A DNA stretch of 64,000 bases, from the NCBI GenBank assembly GCA_033977485.1, contig CM066993.1, positions 69,046,864 through 69,110,863 of the forward strand, given 5' to 3'. Made by a program: the position numbers and the translations under genes. This stretch comes from Hydrangea macrophylla. Its lineage: Eukaryota > Streptophyta > Magnoliopsida > Cornales > Hydrangeaceae. The notes beneath the pieces are model-generated. The model did not search any database. It saw only the letters and a program-made list of their open reading frames with translations, and was not told the DNA's origin. The stretch's first letter is position 1, and every line of letters begins with the position of its first letter. Positions 21,468 through 35,200 of this stretch are shown piece after piece.

Positions 21468-22141
21468 GTGTGTACCAAAGGTAGACTATTGATAGTTCTG
21501 AGTACAATCTCTTGTCATCTGGTGAGCTCTTCAATTTCCTAGTTTTTTTCTTCTGGGTTTGTTAATGAGTTTCATCATTTTGTGTGTGTGTGTATATATA
21601 TGTATATTGTCAGAGGAACTATAGCTTGATCTAATTTACAGTATTCTTAAAGCTATTACTTTAGGATATATAAAAGCTCAGGTAAAGTCCATTTTCTAAT
21701 TAAGGTGAACAATATATTTTTGTATTTGAAAATATCACTTTTGATCCGTATAGTTAATTCAAATATTTTCTAATTACGGTGAAGCATTTTTGAATTTGAT
21801 CTTCTATGTGTAAGTGTTCAATAAGCTAAGGTAGTCTCAATTGATAATCTCTTTTTTTTTTTTGGTATGGGGGAGGGGATGAGGTTCGAACTCTGAAACT
21901 ATGCATTAGAAGAGATTTTTATATGTCAAGCTCTTTGTCACTTGAGCTATACCAACCTATGTCTCAATTGAAAATCTCTGCTTTAGCTGTTTATTTGATA
22001 AATTCTTCAAATTCCTTTGACTAATTATTCCGGGTATTCGGAAAATTACATGTATGTATTGTCTATTTGCATATTGATCCAATCTCTAAACTTAATTAAT
22101 TTTCTAAATTTAGGTGAAGAATTTCTATATTTAATATTAAA
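20507..22141 (+). promoter_or_regulatory. Upstream region and probable 5' UTR of choline kinase
   Basis: No other gene is visible. A TATA-like sequence lies near 21177 (ATTTATATAT). A CT microsatellite occupies 21429-21461. GGTGAGCTC near 21520 and TTTAGGTGAAG near 22111 could be donor and acceptor of a 5' UTR intron ending about 30 bp before the ATG. This is inferred from consensus only and would need transcript data. Confidence 0.35.
21429..21461. repeat. CT microsatellite in choline kinase leader
   Basis: Uninterrupted CT dinucleotides, common in plant 5' UTRs. Confidence 0.85.
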
Positions 22142-25100
22142 ATGGCGGTTGGATTGATCGAAGGAAGTTTATCAGAAGAGATGATGAAGGTACTATTATC
22201 ATTGGCTTCAAATTGGGGGGACATAATTGATTCAAAGACATTGAAAATTGTTCATTTAAAGGGTGCTATGACTAATGCGGTTTATAAGGTGAGTTGGGCT
22301 ACAAAATTGGAAGATTTGAACAGGACCGTTTTGGTTCGGATTTATGGGGAAGGTGTTGAGCTTTTCTTCAACCGTGATGAGGAGATTCGGACCTTCGAGT
22401 GTGTGTCGGTCCACGGACATGGGCCTCGGCTGCTTGGGCGGTTCCCCGAGGGCCGGGTTGAGGAGTTCATCCATGCTAAGGTATGTCATATGTATATATA
22501 TATATATGTACGTATGTATAGGCAGATATTCGTATTCATTGAGAATTTGTTTGGTTTGCAGATCCGTGGGTAGAAGGGAAAGAAAGAAAAGAAATAAAGA
22601 GGAGAGGAATACAGTTGTGCTTTTCTCCTACTTAAATAAAATCAAAGTTAAAAAAAAAAATCGGAACATTGTCGTAACTTAAGAAACAAGGGAGGAGAGA
22701 GACTTACAAAAATAAAAATCTTTAATTTATTTTTTACTATACTGTCTTTTCATTCGTATATTCCTTAATATTTTATAATCAAAGGAAGATTTTGTTGTCC
22801 TTATTGTTTTTTTACAGAATCCATGATCCAAACATAGCCTTAAAGAACTTTAATTTGTGCTTATTGTTAAAAGTTAAATTGTCATAGTCATGTTTTTGGG
22901 TTTGTGAAAGTTGATGCGATGATTCTCTTTATTTGTTAAAGGGCAATGATTGGGGCACTAACAACTTCCACTAACACTTACTAACACACTCTATCTCTCT
23001 CCTAGTGGTACTGCGGGGCCCACTGCGGACCCCACAGTACCACTAAGAGAGAGATAGAGTGTGTTAGTAAGTGTTAGTGGAAGTTGTTAGTGCCCCTAGC
23101 ATTACTCTTTGTTAAAACCTCCAACTTATATTGGGCATGTCTAGACTTGTCTTTTTAACCAAATAAATAAAGATGTTCTACATGACTCTATTGCCCCACT
23201 TTAATCATCACTCTCCAAAATTAAATATAAAAGTCGTTAAGTATGAAAATTCAACAAACCCAAAAAGTTCCTCTGAAAAATTAGGCTCTGTTTGGGAAAT
23301 CGATTGCAATCGCTAACCATGTGATTGGAATATAGTTTTCAGACTAGGGTTGCTTTGTGCAATCACTGATTTTCAACGATCTTCATCGGTTATATTGATA
23401 AAGTGGTGTCACAATTTAATAAAATCTCTACATTCAGACAAATGTCTATCCTAATTAATGAAGAAAAAAATGCGTAAATATGGTTTAGTCCATTATAATT
23501 TACTTTTTAAGCAGTAGGTCCAATATCGAATTTTTCTAAGTGAAAAGTCCCTTAATATAAAACTGGATAAAAAAAATCACAAGGATTTTGTGATATTTTA
23601 CTAAACTTTGAAATTTCATAAGAAATTAGTGAAATTTTGCAAAATCGTCGGGATTTTTTTTGCCCAGTTTTATATGTAAGGACTTTTCACTAAAAAAGTT
23701 TCCATTGTGTCCTTTAACCAATTAATACTAATTAATCCAAAAAAAGATAGTTACACATAAACATCATATCTAGTGAGGTGTACAAATGATGTGATATCAC
23801 CGTTATATCGAACAGGGCCTTAGTTGGGTGAGTCAAAGATTTTAGTTGTGCAACCAAAAAAAAAAAAAAAATGGTGTTATGCTTATCCATGATATTCACA
23901 CACAACACCCACTCATAAAGATATAAATGTATATATTGCAATTATATATAAATATAATTCTAGCTTTCTAACATGTTGTTTTGGATTCCTAGACACTCTC
24001 GGCTGGTGATCTGCGGGACCCAGAAATCTCTGCTCTGATAGCTTCTAAATTGAGGGATTTTCATAACCTTGACATACCTGGTCCAAAGAATGTACTTCTT
24101 TGGAACAGAATGAGGTACAAATTTTTTTTCCCATAAAAAAAATATCAAATGATTTCTTAGAATTCAAATATGCATATATTGACTTTCTATGTTCTTTCCC
24201 CAGAAACTGGCTTAGTGAGGCCAGAAGTTTAATTTCCTCAGAACATAAGAAGGAATTTAAAGTGGACACTCTAGAGGAGGAAATCAATAAGCTGGAAAAG
24301 GAATTGTCAAAAGACTATCAAGAGATTGGGTTTTGTCACAATGATTTGCAATATGGTAATATCATGATTGATGAAGATACAAGATTACTCACCCTAATTG
24401 TAAGTCAACCTTTTTTTTTTTGTTGTTGGTATATATAAGCATTTTTGTTGTGGAATCTATTTTGTAATTATTTTTGCTGCAAGTCTTTTCTCTATTGGTA
24501 TTCTTGTAGAAATAATCTTGTGACTTCAATTATAATTTGAGCATTAATATGTCGATCCTATACTGGTTCCACACAAATGATCAGAGATCCCAATGGACAT
24601 CAGACGGACAGTCACATAAAATAATTTCTTGTTTTTTTTTTTTTTTGGTTAAATAATAATTTCTTGTTTTCTTGATCTTTATACAGAAAGTGTGCTGAAT
24701 TTTTTTTCTCCGAATAAGTTTAATAGAATGTAAAAAACTGATTTTTAATGGGTTATTTTTTCCCCAAGTTATTATAATAGATAGTGATTGCAACATATGT
24801 AATACACATGTACACATGTTGCAAAGAAATTTTATCCTTGAACTTATTTGTTATTGTTATACAGGATTATGAGTATGCAAGCTACAATCCAATAGCATAT
24901 GACTTTGCAAATCACTTCTGTGAAATGGCAGCAAACTATCATACTGAGACACCCCATATTTTAGACTACACCAAGTACCCTGGTAACCATTTCTTAGCAT
25001 GTGCTTTTTTTCTTCTTTATTATTATTATTATTTTTTTTTGGGTGTTTCATTAATTGCTTTCATTTCTTCATCTTTTTTATTTACTTATTTATTTATTAT

Positions 25101-27421
25101 TTTTATGGTAATGTATGTAAGATTGGGCTTTATACTCAAAAAGTATTTTGTAACAGATCTTGAAGAGCGTCAAGGATTCGTTCGTACATACCTCAATTCT
25201 GCAGGTTAGTCCATTTTCTTGCTCTATTCTTTCGGACTTGTATATATATATATATATATATAATTTAAAGTCTGTATACGCGTTAATATTCCAAAATTAG
25301 AATCACCAAGAATTAGAGATCAATCTCCAAAAGTTAACTCAATCTTAGTAATAAAATAACATTTCTCTGCAATGTAAAGAAAAGAAAAAAAAAAACAAAG
25401 AAATCTTAAAATTCTAATTCATATTTGGAAACAATGTAATTTTGAAAAGAATTATTAAACAAACGCACCCAAAACATAAAAATTTATGCAAAGTTATAAC
25501 AAATCAAAGTTTTTCAACACTGGTAAAAACGCATTTTTGAAGGCCTAAGCACGAAAATTTGGCTCGCATTTTGAGGTCGATTTCGTTCTAATTTTAACTT
25601 GTTCCACATCAAATGTAAGTAAATTTCTCCTAAGGTTAGGCATGTTTTTACCTACCATAGAGGATTTAAACCATCTATGAAAAAGGGAAATGTCAATTTT
25701 CATATGTACTTCTAACCTCTATGATCTTGAATATATTGTTTAGTTTTTGGATAGGGCACAAGTCTATTCCTAACTTATATTGACCATTGAATAATTGATC
25801 GGCCTTCTAATGTTGCTTCTTCTAAGTTCTAACTTCTAAGCATGAATTTAAAGAGGAAAGGTCAATTACCAAATTAACCTTTGTGACATTGGTTGCTTTA
25901 TATTTCTTGATTTGTTTGTTGGGGCAAAAACAATACAAAAATGAATCCAAAGAAGACTTTGTCTTTTTTTTTTTTGGTAAAAGACTTTGTCATCAACGAA
26001 GACTTTTTTCTTGGAAAGAAGAGAACCAACCTACGCAAAAATTATTGTGGCCCTACCACCATATCACCCACATGACATAGTGAACCTGACCGAAGAGGTA
26101 AAAATATTTGACAAAAAAGCGACTCATGACAGCTTTTTAGTTTTAGTGCATAGTGGTGTTATTTTTAGCTTTTGTTTATTGTACAATAAAGCTATTATAG
26201 AGGACTTTGTGCCAAATGCCTTCAATTTATTGGTCTACTCATCTAGGACCACACATTAATTTCTCTCACACCCCATTTGGTTTGGTCATTTAAGTGACTA
26301 ATTTGTCCACGTGTGGGGTTCGAACTGACAACCTATGAGACCTGCCATGAGACCCGTCCCACTTGATCAACCCCTCTTGGTTCATCAAAACAAAAAAAAA
26401 AAGAACTAGAACAAAAGGACTGAATTAAGTTGTATTGGTCATTTAGTTTAAGCATGTCTATTTTAATAAATTGACTAATAGCAAAAGATGTCTATTTGGG
26501 GGCTCACTTGGCTGACTTTTGGGTAAAATATCTTCATTATCTCCACTAGTATCTTAATTAATGGATGGTTCTCAATTTTTATTTACACAACATCTTGATC
26601 ACTCTATGCAGATCAACCCAGTGACTCTGAAGTTGAACAGTTTGTGGATGATGCAGAGAAATACACTCTTGCAAACCATCTCTTTTGGGGCTTATGGGGA
26701 TTAATATCGGTATACATTTATTCAATTATTGTCACCGTTAACCATCTACTATTGCTCGATTTGGTTTTGCAGATTTAGAGAAGGAAAAATTATTTTGTAG
26801 TATTTTCTTCCACAATTAAATAAATTTACAAAAAAAAAATTTAATTAATTAATTAATTTTATATTAATTTAGAAGAAAATCCCGAAAAGGGGAAAAGTAG
26901 TGGCTTGTAAAGTTTTTATGTGTTTTTTTTAGTCTTTTCCTTCTTATTTTCCTCAATGTTTTCTCGATAACCAAACAAACAAAAGTGTCTTCTTTATGCT
27001 TCGCTTGGTGTCCAGATTTAATGAGGAAAATGAAAATACAATCAAATGAAAAGAAAACCAAAATATATACTCAGTTAATATTGGTAACTAGAAAATTCTC
27101 AGAAAAATGTTGAAAATCAAGAAAAAGACAACCAACTGAACTGTTTGTTATTTATTTTTCTCTTCTCTGAAATCCATGAAGCAAATGGATTTTTAGTGTT
27201 CTCTTTTTCTTTTCTCTTTCTAATTCCATAAATCTAACAGAGCCTGCATGCCTAAATTAAGAGGTTCGACATGCATTAATTATTTTATTTTATTTTATTT
27301 ATTTATTTGTGTGTAGGCGTACACGAATAATATTGATTTTGACTACATGGAGTATGCAAGGCAGAGGTTTGAGCAATACCGGTTGAGAAAGCCTAAGCTA
27401 TTGGGTGGCACAAGCATCTGA
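22142..27421 (+). CDS. Choline kinase, seven coding exons
   Basis: The cytosolic enzyme phosphorylates choline with ATP to make phosphocholine, the first step of the CDP-choline route to phosphatidylcholine. Exons are 22142-22480, 23993-24114, 24204-24399, 24865-24982, 25157-25204, 26612-26709 and 27317-27421. All introns follow GT-AG, phases fit, and the sum is 1026 nt (341 aa plus stop), close to other plant choline kinases. Exon 1 has the N-lobe with [10 protein letters not shown]. Exon 3 has the catalytic Brenner motif [15 protein letters not shown] (H-x-D-x4-N). Exon 4 begins the choline kinase signature [18 protein letters not shown], whose Asp binds Mg-ATP. The C-terminal helices end in [11 protein letters not shown]. 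All key residues are present, so the gene looks functional. Intron 1 (1.5 kb) contains a MITE. Ethanolamine kinase is a less likely alternative, judged from the motif details. Confidence 0.93.
22952..23096. mobile_element. MITE family A, copy 3, in choline kinase intron 1
   Basis: GGGGCACTAACAACTTCC to GGAAGTTGTTAGTGCCCC. The two arms pair over roughly 65 bases with about one mismatch, making it the best-preserved copy in the window. It would fold into a long hairpin in the pre-mRNA. Confidence 0.8.
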
Positions 27422-28984
27422 TTTTATTTAATTTGCAATATGGGAAATGCTTCTTCTTTTTTCTTTTTTCTTTTTTGAATGTTTGTGGAAATTCATGAAG
27501 AAGTGACCTACATATATGGATAAATATCAGCCCAAAAGGATTGGCATAATATTACCAACCTCCCTTAATTTTTGTTTTTGTACTGCATTTCCCCACCACG
27601 ATTATAGTACCCATATACTTTTGCTAAATTTATTAAAAAGATACAATTTTTTTTTATATATATATTTTTTATTTTTAATTTTTTAAAGAAAGGGTAAGGA
27701 ACGCATGTCAAATGCGTGCACATCTCTTATTGACAATTTTTTAGATACGGGACAATATATGGCTTATGGGGTGAAGTACAATACATAGTCAAATGTTTTT
27801 GGCTACCTGATGTTCAGACAAACCTCAGAAGGGGTTACTGATATTTATCCTATTACTGATATATGTATTTGAATTGGTGCGCCCTGTACACTTTTCAAGT
27901 CTTAGTGACTAAAGTTTTATCCACTTTAGAATCTAGTTGTGTGTTTCTATGGTTTTGCTTCTTCTTTTCCACACAATTTTACAATGAAAGCACAAAATAA
28001 ATCAATGGTGCTATTAAGATATTATGCAAAGGTTGAGAGAATATTTCTTTTCTCGGTTGAAAGAGAGAATTTCAATTGATGGTCTAGAAACAAAGTAAAC
28101 ACCTTTTGGTCAAGTCCTTGATCTTAAAGTAGGGCAATGATGATTATTATTATTTATTTATTTGCTCAGAATATGATTATTATTATTATTATTTGCCAAT
28201 CTAGTTAATTTGAGCACCAACTCTCCTTTACAATCTGAAATGTGTCCATTTCTTGAGTTCGGATCCTCGGCAACACCCAACAGCACCTGTGTGGGTTTCA
28301 CAGGAGCACACAATTAATTTTTTTTTTTTTTTTTTTTCCTTTTAAAAAAAAAAAAAAACTATTAAAAAAAAAAATTTGTGATTCTATAAAGCCCACATGA
28401 GGTACTGCTGCTGGTGCTGGGTAAGGGCACTGTCGAGGATGCTTGGGCCATGTATGTTTCCATCGGTCTCTAATAGGCATTGACATTCAAGTCATGCCTC
28501 TACAGTGGGGCCTAAGCATCTAAGTGATATTTTGTTGTGTCAACATTATGGATGACTATCATTACAAAGTGTTAAGACCATCTCCAAATTGAGAGGTCAA
28601 ATTTTGTTGCATCAAAGGACAGATATGATGTATAAAAAGTGAATTTGCCTCGAAACATTTTTTTGTGTGAACCCCAAAGGTGCACAACAATTTTTTAATT
28701 TTTAAATTTTTTTTTTTTTAATGTACCAACTCCAGTATGCCAACTTGACAAAGAGGATTGTTGGTTGAGAAATGTGACAGTTGAAAGCTATTAAAATACC
28801 AATAATAAATCATTTGCTGCAGCTGCAAAGTGTTTTCAATTACAGTAATTGTTGCAATTCAGAGGAGCAGCTAAATTGGGATTTTTCGATCTCCTGAGTC
28901 CGTTGGAGCTCAAATTGTGTAGCTGGCACAACAAATCAAAAATTGCTGTGTTTCTAGTAACCTTTCTAGTAATCCTCTGATACT
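27422..28984. other. Downstream intergenic stretch with an inverted repeat
   Basis: Holds the 3' UTR of choline kinase and no further gene. At 28258-28447 an imperfect inverted repeat (ATCCTCGGCA with TGTCGAGGAT, CAGCACC with GGTGCTG) encloses a T-run and A-run, probably a decayed MITE. Low-complexity AT runs lie near 27640-27690 and 28320-28375. Confidence 0.4.
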
Positions 28985-30545
28985 TGCATGGTTGCACCCT
29001 TTACCTCCATTACCCTTTTAACTCTCTCAACCAGACCAACATTGTCTCCATGGCTAGCCCCGCCTTTCTCTCCCCTTGGGCCGGATGGTCTTAATCCAGG
29101 ATTTTTTCAAAAATTTTGGTTTTCCGTTGCCCCCTCCATTATCATCAGCTTTACTTACAACTGTTGGATGCAAGGCAGCATACCAGAGGATATCAATAAA
29201 ACTTTCCTTACTCTAATCTAATCCCTAAAATTGATAACCCCGAGACTATGAAAAATTTTCGACCTATTGGTCTTTTGTAATGTTATCTACAAAATCATGA
29301 CCAAAGTTCTAACCAACAGAATTAGACCTCTATTAAATTCCATCATCAATCCTTTCCAAAGCAGTTTCATCCCAGGTAGAAATACCAAGGATAATGTGAT
29401 ATCATTACTCAAGAAAATTAAGAAATCATACACTCTCTCAGACGCAGTAAAGAGTTTCAGAGGGGGTATGATTTGGAAAATCGATCTGGAGAAAGCCTAT
29501 GATAGGGTGGTGGATTGGGGTTTTTTGGAAGAAGTTCTTGTTAGGTTCAACTTCCCTTTGAATTGGGTGACTTTTATTCAGAACTGCATTTCTACTTCTA
29601 ACCTTGCTATCATATTTAATGGTGAGGAGGTTTTGGACTATTTTAAACCTACTAGAGGAATCAGACAAGGTGACTCCCTATCACCCTATTTGCTTGTGTT
29701 TTGCATGGAAATTTTATCCAGAATGATCTCTTTGAAAGTTCAAAAGAAAAAATGGAAGGGTCTTAAGGCTTCTCGTGGAGGGCCCTCCTTCTCTCAGCTA
29801 TTCTTTGCTGATGATCTCATTCTTTTCTTCGATGCCTCAGAGAGTCAATGTAGGGTTGTCATGGATACCCTGAATGATTTCTGTGCTATTTCTGGCCAAA
29901 AAAATTCAATTTGTCCAAATCTAAGATTTTCTTTTCAAAATGTGTTAATAGACAGACGGCCAGAAATATTTGCAACATAAGTGGCATTCTCAGAACGAGG
30001 GATCTAGGGACCTATCTAGGCTTCCCTCTTCTCCACGAGAGAGTATCCAAAATCCATTTTAACAATCTCATTAATAAGGTTCAGAAATGTCTTTCTGGTT
30101 GGAAATCTCTCCTTAGCTTCTTTCCAGAGCTGCCAGAACCACTCTTATCCAAACTGTTACCTCCACTATTCCCTCACATGTTATGCAGACTATACATCTC
30201 CCTAGACCCTAGTAGTGTCTGCAAGACCCTTGACAGAATTAATAGAAATTTCCTATGGGGTAATACTAAAAACTCAATTCACCTTGTTAATTGGGATAGA
30301 AAAGTCTAATGGGGGCCTTGGTCTTCGTAAAAGCTGTCAAAACAACTTGGCTTTTCTAAGCAAACTTGGTTGGAATATCCTCAACAATAACCAAGCCCTT
30401 TGGACATCCAAACCATCGAAGCTAAATACATCCAAAATTCTCAGGAGATCTGGAATACCAGGAAACCCAGATCCCATATATGGAAAGGTATTATTGCTTC
30501 TAAATCTCTGCTAGAAGGTGGCACAAAGTGGATCATTGGTAATGG
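28985..30545 (+). pseudogene. L1-type LINE ORF2, reverse transcriptase part (left piece)
   Basis: Plant non-LTR reverse transcriptase with the order GPDGLNPGFFQKFW, FRPIGL, SFIPGR, KIDLEKAYDRV, TRGIRQGDSLSPYL and the catalytic FFADDLILFF at 29801-29830. Several single-base frameshifts break it, for example near 29266, 29905 and 30308. The 5' end is truncated: no endonuclease domain precedes it. The left boundary near 28985 is approximate. It stops at 30545, where the Tat element is inserted, and resumes at 48480. No function remains. Confidence 0.85.
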
Positions 30546-31923
30546 TGTTTACAATAAATTCTGGTGTAGTGTGCGTTGGGCGTGCCAGAGTCCACGTGGA
30601 CTCAAAGTGGTGATGATAACTTAATCTGACTTCTAGCTTAAGCGATTTGTTGTTAACCGTACTCAAAAACAAAAAAAAAATATGGGCCTTTACTTTACTC
30701 TGATGCAAGTAAGTAATTACAAATGGAATTTGAAATAGGATAAATCAAACACAGAGATTCAGAATACCTCCATAGGCATCATCTTCTTCATTGATTGAAA
30801 GAAAAGTAGTTATTACAAACGCTCAAAAACAATTACAAACGCTCAAAGAACAACGAGAACTCACAAATCACTCAAGATCACTCAAGAACAAAAGTAGAGT
30901 TGTTATGAGGAGAAACTAAAGTCTGCTGAGAGCAGAAGTGGCATGTGCGTTAGCCCCCCCCCCCCCCCCCCCCCCCCCCCCAAATGTTGCACACCCTGCC
31001 CTATTTATAGACTTTTTGAGAAAGGAACTATTCAAGTTAGTGGGGTTAGTGGGTGGTGGTTCCTGATTCCCAGGCATGAACAAGTTACTGCACCCATTTT
31101 CTTTACCCCACGATTATCCATGATCTGTTTGATTATCCTTCTTCTGCCACGTTCCTGTTTTGTGTAACTGCCTTCTTTCCAGCTCAGCATCTTCTAAAGC
31201 ACACGTTCTCATCCCAGCTAACTACCTAACAGACTTGTGGGCAAATCTCAAGTGACCGATTTCATCCTTCTTTGAGTAGCTTAATTCTTGCTGGTTGATG
31301 GAAGTCAGCCCACTCAGTAGGAAGTCTACTATTCATCGATCTCGTTCAACCGATGTCGTCTGACTTTAATTGTTTCAAAGATTGTCTTTACCCTTTCCCA
31401 AGCCCGATATTACATTCTCTTGCTTTGCTGCTATTAGCTATCATCCTACGGTTTGGCCACTGCAGGATCTGCAAGGGTGGCCATCGGCCTTGTCAACTGT
31501 GGTCGAAGTGTATCGTGTCTACCGCTGCTCCCCTTCTATATCGGCCTGACTTTTCGAGACCGATATATCCATTAGAGTCTATTATCCTTTTCTGTTTCAA
31601 TACCGATAATAAGTTGGGATGAATCAACCTTTTTACAGCCTTAATTGGTTGGACATCGGTCTAATTTGACCGATGTTATGGCTGTTGTGGCCCAGGCATT
31701 GCTTGTTAAAGCCGAGGTATTACCTTGAGAACCATGTATCATCTTACCCCCGGTCTTGACATCGATATTCTCTTATTGGATGTACCATCTGTATCCGCAA
31801 CTATTTCTGATATCACTTTCCTTCGTCATCGGCCTTATCACCTGTTCATCTGCTTACCTGCTCTTATGATCAAGCCACGTGATTGTCATGTGCTTTGGGA
31901 AATCCCAAATTAGGGTGTAAACA
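30546..31923 (-). repeat. 3' LTR of the Tat element
   Basis: 1378 bp. The minus-strand TATA box CTATAAATAG lies at 31001-31010. About 20 bp downstream of it, in transcription order, is a run of 28 C on the plus strand (30954-30981), where the other LTR has only CCGCCCC. The U3 part, 31250-31880, holds many CCGAT and ATCGG motifs, including a perfect hairpin at 31653-31676. Confidence 0.9.
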
Positions 31924-31936
31924 ATGCCCCAAACGT
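31924..31936 (-). other. Polypurine tract of the Tat element
   Basis: The minus strand reads GTTTGGGGCAT directly before the 3' LTR. Short, but correctly placed. Confidence 0.5.
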
Positions 31937-32120
31937 CTTGTCAAACGTTGCGTCATTAGTTTGATGAGACATTTGAAATTCAATTTTAATGCCACTCTGC
32001 AACTGACAGCGTACGGTTCCACGTGGCACCTCCCCAGTAGCTCTTCCTGCATCGTTTCCAGAATCGAGGTGCATCTCTTGGGAACCCGTTCCCAAGTCAT
32101 GATGACCCCTCTTCTCCTTC

Positions 32121-32128
32121 TATATAAA
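32121..32128 (+). promoter_or_regulatory. TATA box of the antisense plant-mobile-domain gene
   Basis: TATATAAA in CTTCTATATAAACC, 83 bp before the ATG at 32211. It lies inside the element, outside the LTR, on the strand opposite to gag-pol, so the antisense ORF appears to have its own promoter. Confidence 0.6.
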
Positions 32129-32210
32129 CCTTTCTGTCCTTATTATTTTCCACTTTTCACTTTCTTTCCCTAAGCTTTCCCGAAAAATTTTCTTTCCTTC
32201 TCAAATTTCC

Positions 32211-35200
32211 ATGGCTTCTTCCTCTGCAACTGGTGCTTCCCAAATCGCCGGTGCTACCTCGTCTTCTCCCGCTGCTACAGGTACTGCGCCGGCAGCAAAA
32301 ACTAATGCCACCACCGTTAAACAAGCCCTCGAGACCATTCCTGGGCTAATCAATCCTCAAGTATTGATTCCTATTCCTTCTGATTCTTCAATAGGACTTG
32401 GTCCTTCTTTTGACTCTTTTCCTTCATCGTCTCTAGATCCCTATTTCCCTTTAATTGTAGAAGATAATGAATTACTTTACCAATCTCCTAATTTTGTCTG
32501 GGGCTCCCAGTATGCTCCTTCAAACCCTTTGAGGAATTGGCCTAATCCTTCTAATGACTGGGTTTCTTGGGTAAACCGATTGGCGGAGGTGAAAAAGGAC
32601 CTATGGAGGGCCCTTGACATCTATGATGCCATCATGCTTAGCCGAGAGAGATTCTTCCTTGATAAGCCTCTTTTCTTTTCTTCTCTCTTCTTCTGGTCAA
32701 CTTCGGCCAATGCTTTTTTCTTCCGTTGCGGCCCTATGAGCCCAACCATCCAGGACGTTTGTTTCCTCACCGGTCTTCCTGCCCATGGTGAAGAAATTTC
32801 TCCCAACCTCTCCTCCTCTCTAGAATTTGAACACCCTAGGACCAATACAGGTAAGGGTTCTCGGGCCATCACTGCCTTCGGGCAATTCATCTCGGCCTGC
32901 ACGGGTCAAGGGGAGATCATCGATCAAGAGCACGTTGCTTTCTTGATCTACTGGTTGAACCATTTTGTGTTTTGCTCGGCCTCTTATGGGGTCACGAAAG
33001 AGTATCATCATATCGCCCTGGCCTTGGCCTCAGGCAAGAAGCTTGCTCTTGCACCTCTCGTTCTTTCGCATCTTTATCGCGGCGTTCTCGAGCTTGTCTT
33101 TTCTAACTTCAAAACTTCAGGGGGACCCTTTTGGCTCCTCCAATGCTGGCTTCAATCTTACTTTCCTAAGAAGTGCTTGGTTGATAATTTTGATCCTGAT
33201 ACTCTACCAGAGCACTCATCAGCTTTTGCTTTTCACTTTGTTGGCTTCGGCCTGAAGGGTCTTTCTTTTGATCACCTCTTCTCTTTCTTTTATGAACTCA
33301 TGGGGAACCGATCGCCCCAACAATTCCTTCCTTTTCACCCTCGGCTTCGATGTCCGAGCTGGCTCCTCCATAGTCCAGGCCAAGCTCCGGAGGCCGAGCA
33401 GGAAGAACACGAAGCAATCTGGGCCAGCTTCTTAGTTGATCGAGACCTACTGTACATCCCCACCATTCCTCAACATAATAACAAATGTGAGGTGGAGTAT
33501 TATAATGCTTCGGCTTTAGCCCGACAACTCGGGCTAAAGCAATTCATTCCCATTCCCCCTTTTTGGACCTTCAACTGTTCCATGTCAGGGCGATCTCTTC
33601 TTTCGACCTGGCCAAGGTCGAGAAGTGCCGATCTTTTAGCCGAATGGTCCGAGAAGGATTGGAGTTTTTTCCTTTCCAAGAGCTTCCTTCAACATCCACC
33701 GAGTTTGAAACTTGGTGGTACAAAATACTATCGGGTAGAGGTGTCAAACGGGCCGGGCCGGGCTGGGCTCGGTCAAAGCGGGCCCCGAGCGGGCTTCAGG
33801 CCGGGCTTGGGAGTGGAGGAGGTGTGTCCGCCCCGGACCGGTGGCCTGGGCCTAGCGGGCCAGACATCGGGCCTGGCCGGACGGGCTAGCGGGCTTTCTT
33901 CTATTTTTGAAGTGGGCCGTGGCGGGCTTCGGGCTGGGCTTTTTCACTATTTCGGGACGGGCCAGGCCAGGCCATGGACGAAAGGATGGGTGTCCACCCC
34001 GGCCCGGGGTATATGAACCGGGCCTAGCGGGCCGGGCCGGGCTTTTAGCCCAAAAAAAGCGGGTCGGGCCGGGCCAACCCGACCCGATTGACACCACTAC
34101 TATCGGGCCTACGTTCCGAGCCCCTTTTTGCTGTACTTAGTCGCATTTCTCCTCCTGTCGCCGAGAAACCATCTCGTTCCACTAACCCTTCTTTGGTTTA
34201 GGCTGCAGGTCAGAAGTGAAAAGCTGCCACCTCCAAAGGTAAAGCTTCATATCAAGCCGTTCTAGCTTTTGAAAAGTTCTTTAAATTCAAATTTGATCCC
34301 AGACACCCCGAGATCATGCAGTCCAATATGAAGTGGCATTTGAGGGCATTTGAACAGGAACACAAGGAGAAAACAGCGAGAGCATATAAGAAATACCTGC
34401 AGACGGCTGATTATTCATCCGTCATTCCTTTCAAGGATTTCCTCAAACCCTTTGAATGTCGACCTCCTCTCTTGCCAGACGTCGATTTTGCAATTGTCAT
34501 TTCGATGGTGAATAAGCAAGCATCGTCAACAATGGAACCCTGGGAAAGAGTTGCTTATACCGGACTGCATGATCTTGGTGTGGCCGATCATTCATCAACC
34601 ATACGGGTTGTAGAAACTGGAGCACCAGTTTTTAGGTATTTCTTTTTTTTTTTTTTTTTATGTTACATTAAGCGTTCCACTTCTCTAACTGATTTTATTT
34701 CCCATGGTTATTCAGATGCCATTCCGAGAGAGAATCCATCTGTTGTGACCGATGTTGAGTCGGACGAAGACGTCCCTCTCTCAACTCGTCAATGTCGTAA
34801 CGTGGCTACAGCCACCGTAAAATTGGCCAAGGTATCAAATCTCCTTTGTGTTTTCTTTTATTTCAAACATATAAACTTTTGGGGCTGAACCCTTTTTGTT
34901 TAATAAATAGGGAGCTAGAGGTGCTGCTTCTAAGAAGACTGAGCATGCAATGATGAAACCTCCTTCAAGGGAAAAGATGTCACCGCCTCCTATATCTCCT
35001 CTCAAGCCTCATATCTCAACGTCCTCCCAAGCGCTCCGGCCGAGACCGTTCCTCAGATGTCCTACGAGCAGTTGATGGCCGAGCTCCAACGGCTAAGGGG
35101 ACTTGATGCGGCCAGAAAGGCCATCCTCACATGAGCGGCCGATATCTTGACTTTTCCCACCGATAGTGTAACAGCCGGTGGTACGTCGGAGACAACTGGG

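Noticed and set aside
30943..31167. Frame with a poly-Pro run
   Set aside because: The run is the 28-C tract in the Tat LTR, not a coding region.
33736..34016. Continuation of the plant-mobile-domain frame with Gly/Pro/Arg-rich residues
   Set aside because: This part is the GC-rich hAT derivative read in frame by chance; the true gene resumes after 34107.
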